Source: Lactonifactor sp. BIOML-A5 (GTDB lineage: Bacteria; Bacillota; Clostridia; Lachnospirales; Lachnospiraceae). From it: 64,000 nucleotides of DNA. How positions within the stretch are numbered: position 1 is the stretch's first letter; the number at the start of each line of letters is the position of its first letter. Shown piece by piece: positions 26,069-34,765 of this stretch. The translations under genes were made by a program, and so were the position numbers. Below the pieces are notes generated by a model, which saw only the letters and a list, made by a program, of their open reading frames with translations, was not told the origin of the DNA and searched no databases. The stretch lies in the NCBI RefSeq assembly GCF_009677585.1, contig NZ_WKYV01000015.1:1-64000 (forward strand), written 5' to 3'.

Positions 26069-27511
26069 CTACAGATGAACTACCATATCTTTAGAACTAC
26101 TTAAAACTCTATAAGTTCTATCATTCTTTGATATCGCATCTTGTAATTGCTTTCTTAATATTTCTTTTGCGTCTTGCGCCCCGTGGACCAGTATCAGCTT
26201 ATTAGTGTTTAGTGACGAACCATATGTTACTAAGTCTTCATTATTAGCGTGAGAACTGAATGTGCTCATCGTAATACAATCAGCACGATTCGGTACTGGC
26301 TTCTTGTTTATGTTGATTGTCTTATGATCCTTGTAATTTTGTATCCGGTATGATAGATAACTAGGATTATTTCCTGTATATCCGCTAAATACAATCATAG
26401 AATTAACATCTCTCAAATATTTCTCCAAATATTTTACAACACGTCCATTTGTACAAAATCCAGAACTAGTAATTACAATCTTTGGAACATTATCAGCTAT
26501 ACAGGCTTGGGACTCGGATTTTTCCTTAATCAGTTTAAGATTTTTCCATGATGATACACTGCTCCATAAGCGCTTTGCATCTCCATTCAATACATTATCA
26601 TAAACATTACATAATTCACACGAGAGCTTAGAATCTACGATAATATCAGACTTGAAATTTTCATCATTTCCGAAAATACCATATAGCTCTGTTAGTAATT
26701 CCTGAGTACGGCTAAAACTAAATGCTGGTAATATGAGTGAACCATTCCGTTCAAGAACTGTATCAACGGCCACTCGTAGATGCTCAGTGTCAAATGCGCG
26801 AGTCTTTTTATTGATTTTTTTAGGATTTCCGTACGTACTCTCCATGATTGCAAAATCAACGAAACCATTATATATTTCTGTATCAGGAACATAATGATTT
26901 TTTGTATTCAATGCACCAATATCACTAGAATATAGAATTTTACGACATTTATTCCCATCAGTTAGAAACAAAACGATTTGTGCAGCCCCGACACAGTGTG
27001 CATTTTTCAGAAGCATGAAACTCACCACGTCATCTATCTTATGAACCACATTATATTTATCATATATACAAAAATGGTCTAATGTATGATATACGTCTTC
27101 TTCGATATAAATGGGTTTATATTCACGATTATATCTTTTAGATAATACACGAGCTTCATCTTCAAGAATATATGCACAATTCTTTAATAGAGCATCTGCA
27201 ATTTGAGCTGAAGAATCTGTAATGATTATCTTTCCGTGGAATCCTTCCTTACACAATCTTGGCAATAAACCGATATGATCAATGTGACTGTGACCCACAA
27301 ACACATAATCAATATCTCTGGGATTGAATTTGAATTTTGCAGAGTTTATCTTGTAAGAATCAAGATAAGAATTGGAAACGCTTTGGTGTAACCCGCACTC
27401 CAATAATATTTGTTTGCCTCCGAATTTTATAAAAATACAGGAACCTGTGACATCGCATGAATTTTGTCCAATAAAGTATATGCCATCGGAGGTAATCTTT
27501 TTCTTAGCGAT
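26069..27511 (-). CDS. Beta-CASP metallo-beta-lactamase nuclease (RNase J/CPSF-like), probable AUC start
   Basis: 480 residues when read from ATC 27511. AAAGGCGGTGA, nearly the full anti-16S complement, lies 9 bases before that codon. A TTG at 27403 would delete the first strands of the fold (IYFIGQNSCDVTGSCIFIKF). Motifs: HSHIDH, SSDIG, ESTYG, FSSHA and VHG, in the order of beta-CASP RNA nucleases. It would process or degrade RNA during infection. Upstream in-frame stop TGA overlaps the ribosome site. Confidence 0.8.
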   Translation of the reverse strand: MAKKKITSDGIYFIGQNSCDVTGSCIFIKFGGKQILLECGLHQSVSNSYLDSYKINSAKFKFNPRDIDYVFVGHSHIDHIGLLPRLCKEGFHGKIIITDSSAQIADALLKNCAYILEDEARVLSKRYNREYKPIYIEEDVYHTLDHFCIYDKYNVVHKIDDVVSFMLLKNAHCVGAAQIVLFLTDGNKCRKILYSSDIGALNTKNHYVPDTEIYNGFVDFAIMESTYGNPKKINKKTRAFDTEHLRVAVDTVLERNGSLILPAFSFSRTQELLTELYGIFGNDENFKSDIIVDSKLSCELCNVYDNVLNGDAKRLWSSVSSWKNLKLIKEKSESQACIADNVPKIVITSSGFCTNGRVVKYLEKYLRDVNSMIVFSGYTGNNPSYLSYRIQNYKDHKTININKKPVPNRADCITMSTFSSHANNEDLVTYGSSLNTNKLILVHGAQDAKEILRKQLQDAISKNDRTYRVLSSSKDMVVHL

Positions 27512-27544
27512 GGATTGTCACCGCCTTTCTTAATGATTTTGTCA

Positions 27545-27721
27545 TTACTTGAATGTCTTAATAATTTTTTGCTTTCTAAAATGATTTAGCATATTAACTA
27601 CTCTATCATTTTCTATGCAGTAATATTTACCACCGCATCCATAAGTCTTAAAAATTTCCTTTTGAAATTGGCATTTCTTGCTTATTAGATATTCCATTTC
27701 AAGTTTTGTTATTTGTAATAT
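27545..27721 (-). CDS. DUF5659-like small protein, probable AUA start (58 aa)
   Basis: AAAGGACGTGA lies 8 bases before ATA 27721 and a stop codon closes the frame just upstream. The first in-frame ATG, nine codons later, has no ribosome site. The product contains MEYLISKKCQFQKEIFKTYG and ends in a basic helix, like the small protein at 13054-13233. Function unknown. Confidence 0.5.
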   Translation of the reverse strand: MLQITKLEMEYLISKKCQFQKEIFKTYGCGGKYYCIENDRVVNMLNHFRKQKIIKTFK

Positions 27722-27771
27722 GTGTATTCACGTCCTTTGTTTTAAGTATTTTCTCCAGAGTAGGAGAGTAG

Positions 27772-27844
27772 CTGGCATACCCAGGCTTGAACTGGAAACC
27801 CCTTGGTTAACAGCCAAGTGCTCTACCAATTGAGCTATACGCCA
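27772..27844 (-). tRNA. tRNA-Asn (anticodon GTT)
   Basis: On the minus strand TGGCGTA pairs with TATGCCA as acceptor stem, the D arm has AGCTCAATTGGTAGAGC, the anticodon stem is CTTGG/CCAAG with loop CTGTTAA, and the T arm has CCAGTTCAAGCCTGG. CCA is not encoded. Confidence 0.93.
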
Positions 27845-28133
27845 AAGATACAAAATGACGATGCCACTATCAAAGCAGCACCGCCATCCGTTAGATTAAG
27901 ATGAAAAGAAATGAATTTTTTTTGATTGCTCATTATAAACGCCTTTGATTCACAAGGACTCTTGTAATAGGAGTTAGAATCACTAAATCACTTCCTGAGC
28001 CTCGCATCCGTACCGTCTCGCTTGGTGTACTAAACGGGTTTCATCACGTTACGCAAGTTTTTTATACGGAATCACACCAACTAACCTATATCCGTATTTT
28101 AGACGAAAATTTGGTCATCACGACAACCTTCTA
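27845..28133 (-). other. Unassigned, locally GC-rich stretch between tRNA-Asn and an HU-like gene
   Basis: No confident gene. Pairings on the minus strand include ATACGGA/TCCGTAT (7 bp, 20-base loop) and CCGTTT/AGACGG. Two tiny frames read MRGSGSDLVILTPITRVLV (24 codons) and MSNQKKFISFHLN (32 codons, with AAAGGCG before its ATG); they overlap at TAATG, and the second ends inside the tRNA gene. It could be a structured RNA next to the tRNA or decayed coding sequence. Confidence 0.35.
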
Positions 28134-28436
28134 TTAGTAATTCTCAAAATATCCATTAAGCTTTCGGTTGTAATATCTGGTCACTTTTGGTTTTGTCCAT
28201 ATTCTAGGCTTACAAAGAATATCATCATATGTATGAATTTCTTTTTCTGGAATATAATTACATTCTAAACTTAATCCGTCCATCAATTTTACATTCGTGC
28301 TTTCAGATGGAGTCGTAGAAGACAAGTAAGCGAAAACAATATTCTCTGCCGATTTGAAAACCTTTCGGACTGTCGCTACATTAATATCTTCTCGATCTGC
28401 TATTCGCTTGATTAATTCATCTTGTGTCAAAGTCAA
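28134..28436 (-). CDS. HU/IHF-like DNA-binding protein (about 100 aa)
   Basis: The helical N-terminus LTQDELIKRIADREDINVAT and the following VRKVFKSAENIV resemble the dimerisation half of HU-family proteins; the C-terminal half is a diverged beta arm with PRIW and NRKLNGYF. GGAGGG lies 11 bases before a TTG at 28436; an ATG 18 bases upstream overlaps that ribosome site. It differs from the canonical HU at 24179 and may be specialised. Confidence 0.55.
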   Translation of the reverse strand: MTLTQDELIKRIADREDINVATVRKVFKSAENIVFAYLSSTTPSESTNVKLMDGLSLECNYIPEKEIHTYDDILCKPRIWTKPKVTRYYNRKLNGYFENY

Positions 28437-28620
28437 ATAGTATATTCCCTCCATTCTGTCGAATTCGATTTATGAATAACATATCTAATTTAGTAAGTAA
28501 TAACATTGAGATTTCTCCTTTTGTTATTGTGGCGATATGCTGCTTTCCTATATAGCCACAAAACTCATTTTTAAATAATCCACTATAAATGGGTTTTTTA
28601 AAAAAAGGTAGTCCATTCAT
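28417..28620 (-). CDS. Doubtful small protein (67 aa)
   Basis: The frame begins MNGLPFFKKPIYSG without a visible ribosome site, but AAAGGAG lies 9 bases before an internal ATG, which would give a 29-residue peptide starting MLLLTKLDML. It overlaps the HU-like gene by 20 bases. Either product is unproven. Confidence 0.3.
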   Translation of the reverse strand: MNGLPFFKKPIYSGLFKNEFCGYIGKQHIATITKGEISMLLLTKLDMLFINRIRQNGGNILFDFDTR

Positions 28621-28640
28621 AGTGGTTGAAAAGGCTGGTT

Positions 28641-31382
28641 CTACTTTTGCAAACTATTGGCCTTGTAAATACGTTTAATTCTTTTATCTTCTTCGTGTTG
28701 ACAATCTTTACATCTAGTGGTTTTTGTATTTAATTTATCAACTTCAACCCATTCTCCACAATCAACACACTGAATAAATTTAGTTTTTCTCACACTTATA
28801 TTATTCTCCAGATTATTCACAATATATTGACCATAACAGAACCAAAAAAGTTGTTTATATCGTTTGCCCTTACCATACAAATATTCAACAAGCATATCAG
28901 CGATGGTTTCCTCGGAATATCCAATCCGACTAAACTCGTCACGAATCTTACATGCCACATAGCGCATATTGTCAATATACTCATCTTTCATATTTATCAT
29001 ATAACGATATTGTTTGTTAAGAATGTCGTATAAGTCAGACACTTCTTTACTACATACAATATTAGGATTTTGCATGAGTTTCGTATACTCTAACTTTCCT
29101 AAATTCATCCCTCTAGTATTAATTGGTTTGTTTGGTATTTTGTCGTATAATTTATTTACAAAACTTTCATTTCGAGGTTGCAACTGCCCATTGTCTTTAT
29201 CTTTTGCATATTTGAAAAAAGCTGGAAGTTTTAGATTAGTATATTTAGAAACTACTGGTTGAAACCACTCTGCTCTTGCTGGCATATATAATGTTTTGGC
29301 TTGATCTATACTGAAGTTATTCTCCATGCATAAGAGTTTCACAATATCAATAGCCTCTTTCTTTTCTTCCTCAGTACCGTCTATAAACACTTCATGATTC
29401 CAAATTTTAGAAATATTATTGCTGTAAATTCCAATATTCCCACCAGTAAAGGCTTGGTTTAACCCAGCATATATTGTTTTATTATTCAATTCAGTAGGTT
29501 CCGCTTTCCGCATATTGTAATATAAAGGCACAATGCCATTCATATTGCGTTCCGCAATTCTAACAAAATTAGTATCGGCTACTACAAGACTTTTATCACC
29601 GTCTACATCGTACATCAAAATTTTACTTATCAAATCGTGCGTACTCGCGTACAGTCCATCTGTAACAAACCACTCTCGGATTTTTTCAACACGTTCACCA
29701 TATACGTCATTTGCAATGTTAAACCTAATGGCATGTTCCTTGTATAAATGTGGACTTCTTAGACAATCCAATTTGTCAAAATGTTTGAATAGCCAACAAA
29801 ATACCTCTTTATCATTAAGTAGACCATCTGGATTATCAATATGCCCAAACCAATATTCACAAGCAGCATAAAAATCAGGAAGTATAAATGTGTATTTACC
29901 AGCTACTTCTAATTTACCACTGCGATATTTTTTAAGTAGACTGTCTTTTATTTCTCTAATAACATCCTTTGCATATGTATCACTTAAAAGTGGTGGATAT
30001 ATCTTTATAGCTTTCTGAAATGCTGTCATATTCGTGTTGTATGGGGTAACTCCAAGAATATCTAACATGGTTTCCTTAGATGAGCATACATTGATAATAC
30101 GCTCCACAGATCTTGATGCCAATAAATCAATTTCTTCATCAGTGATATTTGTTAACGTTTGCAACATCTGGTAATTAATCTTAGCATTTTTTATTCTATC
30201 TTCTTCAATATTACAACGTCCGGCACTGCAATGATATTTCTTATAGTATTCTTTATATTCGTTCCATGAATTGTAATACTTCGCCATCTTAAATTGACTT
30301 TTTGTAAAGATAACTTGAATATCTTCTTTAATCACATCATGTTCTTTTCCATAAATATCCTTGATAATTGGAGAGTAGTTGTTGACCTTGATGAATTTTA
30401 TAAAATCAAATACGCCTAATAAGCCCTTAATCCATGGTGCTCGAAACATAAAATTTTTTCTTGATACAGAAGGTAACACCATTCCTGCTCCGTCTGTATG
30501 TGGTATTGGTACATAATCTGTTTTACTGGTAATAGAATAGTCCCTCTCGTCTACAAAATCATAAGTACCGTATACATCTGTTTCAAAATCATGAATAACT
30601 ATAGACTTATTAATATCAAATTCTTTCCACTCATCAGTGGCAGAATTCGTTAATGCCATATATGCCAAGTGTTTATTTACATTGTTTCCACCTTTTTCGT
30701 TAATTCTATCTATAGTTAAACCACACATAATAGACTTTTCGATATTATCCCATATAGATTCTTTAATAAAAACTGCTTTTTTCTTACGAATTTGACCAGC
30801 TGATGATGTAAAATACTTATATTTTTCACCTTTATACATAAAACCGTAATAAGAAATATCTTTAAATACATCAAAATAATAAACTTGTACAACTAATAAA
30901 GTATCGGTTAGTTCATCTTTTTGTATTCCGATTGTTCTGGTAAGAGCTGACTCAAATACTGAAATAATGTTGTTGTCATGTAGTTCATCTTCTCTGATAT
31001 ACCGAATATGATCTTTCCCATTGGTTAATTCATTTTGCTCAACCTTATGTGACAATAATTTTAACAGTTTATCCTTTGACTCATTTGCCTTTTTACGTTT
31101 ATGTACAATGAGAGAGTTCCACTTTATATATTCTTGAATAGTTTCGACATGCGACTCAAGAATATTTTTTTCTATTATTTCTGATTTATCGGCCTTGAAT
31201 AATTTGATATCATCTGAAGAATACCCGTATTCCTTAAGTTTCTTTTCAAGCCTGGGGAGTTTGTTATTTATATAACTCATCTCTTTACGGTATTTACAAT
31301 TCAAATCATGTAGATATTTCTCGTGATTACTATAAAAATGTCCTGTATCAACAGTGTACATGTTAATTTGAGTATCAAGCAT
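28641..31382 (-). CDS. YonO-like single-subunit RNA polymerase (QDE-1-type fold)
   Basis: 913 residues from ATG 31382 (GGAGGTGA, spacing 8). The metal-binding motif DxDGD of double-psi-barrel RNA polymerases is present as MYDVDGDKSLVVAD near residue 600. The upstream segment TSSAGQIRKKKAVFI near residue 205 matches the conserved region of YonO/QDE-1-like enzymes. A C-terminal zinc ribbon (CVDCGEWVEVD, CKDCQ) ends the protein. In SPbeta, YonO transcribes late genes as one DNA-dependent polymerase; the same role is inferred here. It overlaps the neighbouring nuclease-like gene by a few bases. Confidence 0.8.
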   Translation of the reverse strand: MLDTQINMYTVDTGHFYSNHEKYLHDLNCKYRKEMSYINNKLPRLEKKLKEYGYSSDDIKLFKADKSEIIEKNILESHVETIQEYIKWNSLIVHKRKKANESKDKLLKLLSHKVEQNELTNGKDHIRYIREDELHDNNIISVFESALTRTIGIQKDELTDTLLVVQVYYFDVFKDISYYGFMYKGEKYKYFTSSAGQIRKKKAVFIKESIWDNIEKSIMCGLTIDRINEKGGNNVNKHLAYMALTNSATDEWKEFDINKSIVIHDFETDVYGTYDFVDERDYSITSKTDYVPIPHTDGAGMVLPSVSRKNFMFRAPWIKGLLGVFDFIKFIKVNNYSPIIKDIYGKEHDVIKEDIQVIFTKSQFKMAKYYNSWNEYKEYYKKYHCSAGRCNIEEDRIKNAKINYQMLQTLTNITDEEIDLLASRSVERIINVCSSKETMLDILGVTPYNTNMTAFQKAIKIYPPLLSDTYAKDVIREIKDSLLKKYRSGKLEVAGKYTFILPDFYAACEYWFGHIDNPDGLLNDKEVFCWLFKHFDKLDCLRSPHLYKEHAIRFNIANDVYGERVEKIREWFVTDGLYASTHDLISKILMYDVDGDKSLVVADTNFVRIAERNMNGIVPLYYNMRKAEPTELNNKTIYAGLNQAFTGGNIGIYSNNISKIWNHEVFIDGTEEEKKEAIDIVKLLCMENNFSIDQAKTLYMPARAEWFQPVVSKYTNLKLPAFFKYAKDKDNGQLQPRNESFVNKLYDKIPNKPINTRGMNLGKLEYTKLMQNPNIVCSKEVSDLYDILNKQYRYMINMKDEYIDNMRYVACKIRDEFSRIGYSEETIADMLVEYLYGKGKRYKQLFWFCYGQYIVNNLENNISVRKTKFIQCVDCGEWVEVDKLNTKTTRCKDCQHEEDKRIKRIYKANSLQK

Positions 31383-31671
31383 TTGATTCACCTCCATGTA
31401 CTAAATTGACTATAAATTTTAATTCCGTATTAATATATCGATAGTAATCTTTATAATCCCATTTTTTTGCACCATAAAACGGTACATTCATACGATATAG
31501 AGGTATCCCATGGCTTTGACAATATCTATCTTTCTGCCTATCTCGTTCAATGGCTTCCTGTCTCTGTATTTGCCTCGGAGCATTATATCTGCTTAACAAT
31601 GTGACTTTATCTTCATGATAATCATGGACTTTATTCTCAAACCATTCATGGCTCTTTATCAAATGACCTAT
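31375..31671 (-). CDS. Small restriction-fold-like protein, probable AUA start (98 aa)
   Basis: GGGAGG lies 7 bases before ATA 31671. A TTG three codons later is too far from the ribosome site. The segment RQEAIERDRQKDRYCQSHGI followed by PLYRM looks like the C-terminal half of a Vsr/DUF559-like nuclease, but the catalytic first half is absent. It could be a remnant, or a small protein in its own right. Its end overlaps the RNA polymerase start. Confidence 0.45.
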   Translation of the reverse strand: MGHLIKSHEWFENKVHDYHEDKVTLLSRYNAPRQIQRQEAIERDRQKDRYCQSHGIPLYRMNVPFYGAKKWDYKDYYRYINTELKFIVNLVHGGESNA

Positions 31672-31686
31672 CTTTATTCCTCCCTT

Positions 31687-31947
31687 ATTTTCATTTTTTA
31701 ATCATATGTTGTGTGCGATAACACACTAATCCATAAAAGTAAACAGAAACCTCATCTATATGTCTTGTTTCATCAATCCGCATAGAGCTATATCCGTCTA
31801 CAATTAATATCCTGTAAATATTTACTAGAAAGTGATAGCGAATTTCGATTTTAATGCCTTAGCTTAACAAGTTATCACCTAATGTATTGAGATTTAAATT
31901 TGACATCAGTTTCTTGATTGTTTTCAATAGTTTCTCACAAAACATAC
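31687..31947 (-). other. Gap with only weak small frames
   Basis: A 28-codon ATG frame (MFCEKLLKTIKKLMS) lies near 31944. A ~52-codon frame without ATG contains YRILIVDGYSSMRIDE, with only AAGG before an ATC or ATT. Neither is convincing. Confidence 0.25.
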
Positions 31948-32253
31948 TTACCTCTTACCCATCTTTTCTCTCGCCAGAGCCAATCTGATCCGTGCGGCCT
32001 CCTTTTGCTCATCGGTCATTACCCGTCCAGTTTTACTTCCTGGATTTATCTTAATCCATTTTAACGGGAACTTAGCGCATATGCTGCCGTCATCGTTCTC
32101 AGTGAAATACTTGAAATCATCTTTTCGCTCCTCGTATACTTTCTTAATACGGTTTATGTGTTTACGGTTAGTGAATGTTACGGTACAATAATGTTCACCA
32201 CTCAGGAACTCTATACAATTCTCGTTGTTATTTTCAAAATTACGTTCTATCAT
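31948..32253 (-). CDS. Hypothetical protein (101 aa)
   Basis: ATG with AAAGGAAGG upstream. The C-terminal 35 residues are a basic helix (MTDEQKEAARIRLALAREKM) suited to DNA binding; the N-terminal half is beta-rich. It overlaps the upstream gene by 14 bases. Found in other phages as an unknown protein as far as I can judge. Confidence 0.6.
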   Translation of the reverse strand: MIERNFENNNENCIEFLSGEHYCTVTFTNRKHINRIKKVYEERKDDFKYFTENDDGSICAKFPLKWIKINPGSKTGRVMTDEQKEAARIRLALAREKMGKR

Positions 32254-32470
32254 TTTTATAACCTTCCTTTTGATTTTTTCCTAATGCATTTTTCCTAGTC
32301 CACTGTAAAGCAGATTCTACCTTTTGGGATTGACGTCCTTGGTATGGGAAATAATCTGTACAATAATCCCCAACCGATATTAGATTAGAGGCATATCTAT
32401 GAAATTCTTCCCTGGAGGGGATATGGGGTGTTTTCTGGTTACTTTTTTTCTTGGTTGATATTTCTGTCAT
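32240..32470 (-). CDS. Small basic hypothetical protein (76 aa)
   Basis: The ATG start is forced by stop codons upstream; AAAAGGAG lies 14 bases before it, a long spacing. The product is rich in Lys and Gln. Translationally linked with the gene at 31948. Confidence 0.45.
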   Translation of the reverse strand: MTEISTKKKSNQKTPHIPSREEFHRYASNLISVGDYCTDYFPYQGRQSQKVESALQWTRKNALGKNQKEGYKNDRT

Positions 32471-32597
32471 TTATTAATTCTTGTCTCCTTTTGGTTATGT
32501 TGTTTATCGTCATTGAAATCACCTTTCTGCAAAAATGACTTATTTACTTGTTACATTATGTTATTCTCTTTGTGGTGGGGGATATATTTGAATAGTT

Positions 32598-33443
32598 CTA
32601 ACTGTTTTCTAATATCCAATGGTTCAACAGATTCCTCATTCTAATGCTAGGTATGTATATCCATATTTCTTTACCATCTCTGATAGCAGAGTGTGAAATA
32701 AAATGCAATATTTCAATTAAAGCATATGTACTTTCAGGAAAGATTCTTTGTGTATAGCTTTGCGGATAAAAGTTATTACATAGATATGCAAGATAGATAC
32801 TGTTACTATTTAATTTTGTACTAAGATCATTTAATCCTATAAAGCCTTTTTTGAATCCTTTTCCGGATATCAAATATTTACTCTCGTAATATGTTGTCCA
32901 CATACAGTTGATTGTTTTCCCTGACATAATATTTCTAAAATAATTATTGACATTATTTGATAGTTCTTTTAGTGAACTTTCGTTTTGCTGGGCTAAATAC
33001 CAATCCTTAGATAAATCAAACTTATTTTCGCCTATTCTATTAATCTTTTTATGATCTATAATATTAATCAAGTTGCTATATTTTGATAAACCTACATTTT
33101 TAATAATATTAGACTTATCGATCATGTCTTGTTCATTAAAGTGATGTACCACCACGCTATAATGATATATTTTCCAGATATCATTTAGCATTAAATCAGT
33201 TACTGTACCATAGACATTAGATACGTTAGTACTATGCTTGTTAAAAAACAGATTTATGTAATATATTTCTTTCCAAATCATGTCTGCCTCAGTGTTGCAT
33301 TCGATATATTCAACCTTTTTTATATCATCTGTTAAATGAGAGTGATTTAAAAATCTGCGTGATAAATTAGTTGTTCTACCAACATATGTAATATCATTGT
33401 CATAATTAACGAATCTGTATATATAAAATTTATTTTGTTTTAT
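32598..33443 (-). CDS. GIY-YIG endonuclease, probable AUA start (281 aa)
   Basis: GGAGG lies 8 bases before ATA 33443. Only from there is the nuclease domain complete: FYIYRF (GIY strand), TYVGRT (YIG strand), then RRFLNHS with the catalytic Arg/His and an E in NTEADMIWKEIYY. Starting at the first ATG (33281) would remove this whole catalytic strand pair. The remaining 200 residues are helical and of unknown function. The start codon lies inside the 3' end of the upstream gene, which supplies the ribosome site. Confidence 0.75.
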   Translation of the reverse strand: MKQNKFYIYRFVNYDNDITYVGRTTNLSRRFLNHSHLTDDIKKVEYIECNTEADMIWKEIYYINLFFNKHSTNVSNVYGTVTDLMLNDIWKIYHYSVVVHHFNEQDMIDKSNIIKNVGLSKYSNLINIIDHKKINRIGENKFDLSKDWYLAQQNESSLKELSNNVNNYFRNIMSGKTINCMWTTYYESKYLISGKGFKKGFIGLNDLSTKLNSNSIYLAYLCNNFYPQSYTQRIFPESTYALIEILHFISHSAIRDGKEIWIYIPSIRMRNLLNHWILENS

Positions 33444-34251
33444 TTCTTTCTCCTCCAGAAATTATAAAATTTTTGGCTCCATATACTTCAAGCATTTTAC
33501 AAAGCGTGCATTCAATCTCTTGTTGATATCCTTCTTTGTTCAAAACATAGATATTGGAAACTTTTTGAGGCGGCTTTTTAAGATCAGGTTGTATACTTCC
33601 TACTTCCTGCTTTATAAGTAAAGGTTTGAAACATTTTCCATCTTTAGTTTTAGTAGGGGTAATAAGATAGTGAATGCATTGATTAATGGTTTCCTTAGAC
33701 ATAGATAATTCCTTTGCCATATGTTCAATACTTCTCCAAAAGGCTTCAGGATTGTTACAGGAATCTTTGCCGTTAGATGATTCAATCTGACTACGACAGC
33801 CAATATATGAGTTGATGTAGAGGAAGGCCATTAATATATTCTCTTTATTTAATGAGCTATCGGCCATCATGATAGTATTGAACTGAGAAGATGTCAGCTT
33901 AGTAAACTTGTCAGGACAATCGAAATTCTCAGGTATGATTTTAATTTCAATACCAGTATCGTAGGTAAGTGAATCCAAGTCCTGTTTCACCTCTATCATT
34001 TTGTTGTTTATCATATACTCGAATACGTCAAGGATCTCATACACAGCTTTGGGCTTGTTTTTTGTTGTCTTATAACCGTAAAAATTTAAAATCTTTCTGA
34101 TAGTTACCCAACTGAAATCCTCATAAGAACGATATCTGTCAATTAAAATATATGTTATGTAAAATTTGCGGCTAATACCAAATTGCTTCTTGATGTTACA
34201 TTGAATATATTGATTTGGAAATCTTGTAAAGTATTCCTTCTTTTCTTTCAT
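33430..34251 (-). CDS. Winged-helix protein, possible replication initiator (273 aa)
   Basis: ATG start. The N-terminal 90 residues (YFTRFPNQYIQ, ISRKFYITYILIDRYRSY, SWVTIRKILNFYGY) look like a winged-helix domain of replisome-organiser or initiator proteins. A second helical domain with HMAKELSMSKETINQCIHYL looks like another DNA-binding helix-turn-helix. Large inverted repeats lie just upstream of its start. A replication role is inferred. Confidence 0.45.
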   Translation of the reverse strand: MKEKKEYFTRFPNQYIQCNIKKQFGISRKFYITYILIDRYRSYEDFSWVTIRKILNFYGYKTTKNKPKAVYEILDVFEYMINNKMIEVKQDLDSLTYDTGIEIKIIPENFDCPDKFTKLTSSQFNTIMMADSSLNKENILMAFLYINSYIGCRSQIESSNGKDSCNNPEAFWRSIEHMAKELSMSKETINQCIHYLITPTKTKDGKCFKPLLIKQEVGSIQPDLKKPPQKVSNIYVLNKEGYQQEIECTLCKMLEVYGAKNFIISGGERNKTK

Positions 34252-34278
34252 AAATACCCCCTTTATATTTTTTACGAG

Positions 34279-34359
34279 CGTTCAGTAAACAAGGAAAAAG
34301 TATAGTCAAAATTATCAAGTAGCGAATTTTGACAAGGGTGGAACCTTGTTTACGGAACG
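34279..34359. repeat. Nested inverted repeats upstream of the putative initiator gene
   Basis: CGTTC-a-GTAAACAAGG (34279-34294) is matched by CCTTGTTTAC-g-GAACG (34344-34359), 15 of 16 bases paired. Inside, CAAAATT (34307-34313) pairs with AATTTTG (34325-34331). It lies 28 bases upstream of the gene ending at 33430, so it is a likely operator or replication structure. Confidence 0.65.
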
Positions 34360-34395
34360 GAAATAAGATATACTCCTTTTAATAAGACAGACATT

Positions 34396-34430
34396 AGAGT
34401 AATTTATTCACTACGTTCATAAATTACTCT
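34396..34430. repeat. Perfect 12-bp inverted repeat
   Basis: AGAGTAATTTAT and ATAAATTACTCT with an 11-base loop; TTTTCT follows on the plus strand. It lies after the stop of the 76-residue gene at 34447 and could stop transcription or be part of the control region. Confidence 0.55.
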
Positions 34431-34446
34431 TTTCTACGAAAACTTA

Positions 34447-34677
34447 TCAATTATAATTATCATCTAAATATGTATTCTCTCTTTGTCTGAGTAAATCTTC
34501 ACATACTTTGCAGATTACATAGAAAAGATCGTTTGTTTTCCTGATGTAATGTTGACTATATTTCCACCAGAAAATAATATCATCATCAGTTTTCTCTAAG
34601 AGTTCATTGTAGAAGAGAGTGTATTTCTCATCATAAGCTTTGTTTTTGTATGTAGTAATTGGTGCATGATTTTTCAT
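34447..34677 (-). CDS. Hypothetical protein (76 aa)
   Basis: ATG with AAGGAG 7 bases upstream. Acidic and aromatic-rich helical protein (IIFWWKYSQHYIRK). No family recognised. Confidence 0.55.
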   Translation of the reverse strand: MKNHAPITTYKNKAYDEKYTLFYNELLEKTDDDIIFWWKYSQHYIRKTNDLFYVICKVCEDLLRQRENTYLDDNYN

Positions 34678-34765
34678 TATTGTCTCCTTATCGTGTTTTT
34701 CACCTTTAAGTATTCTCTTTTAAAAAGGTTACTACATGTGACAAATGGAAAAAGTAATAAAATTT

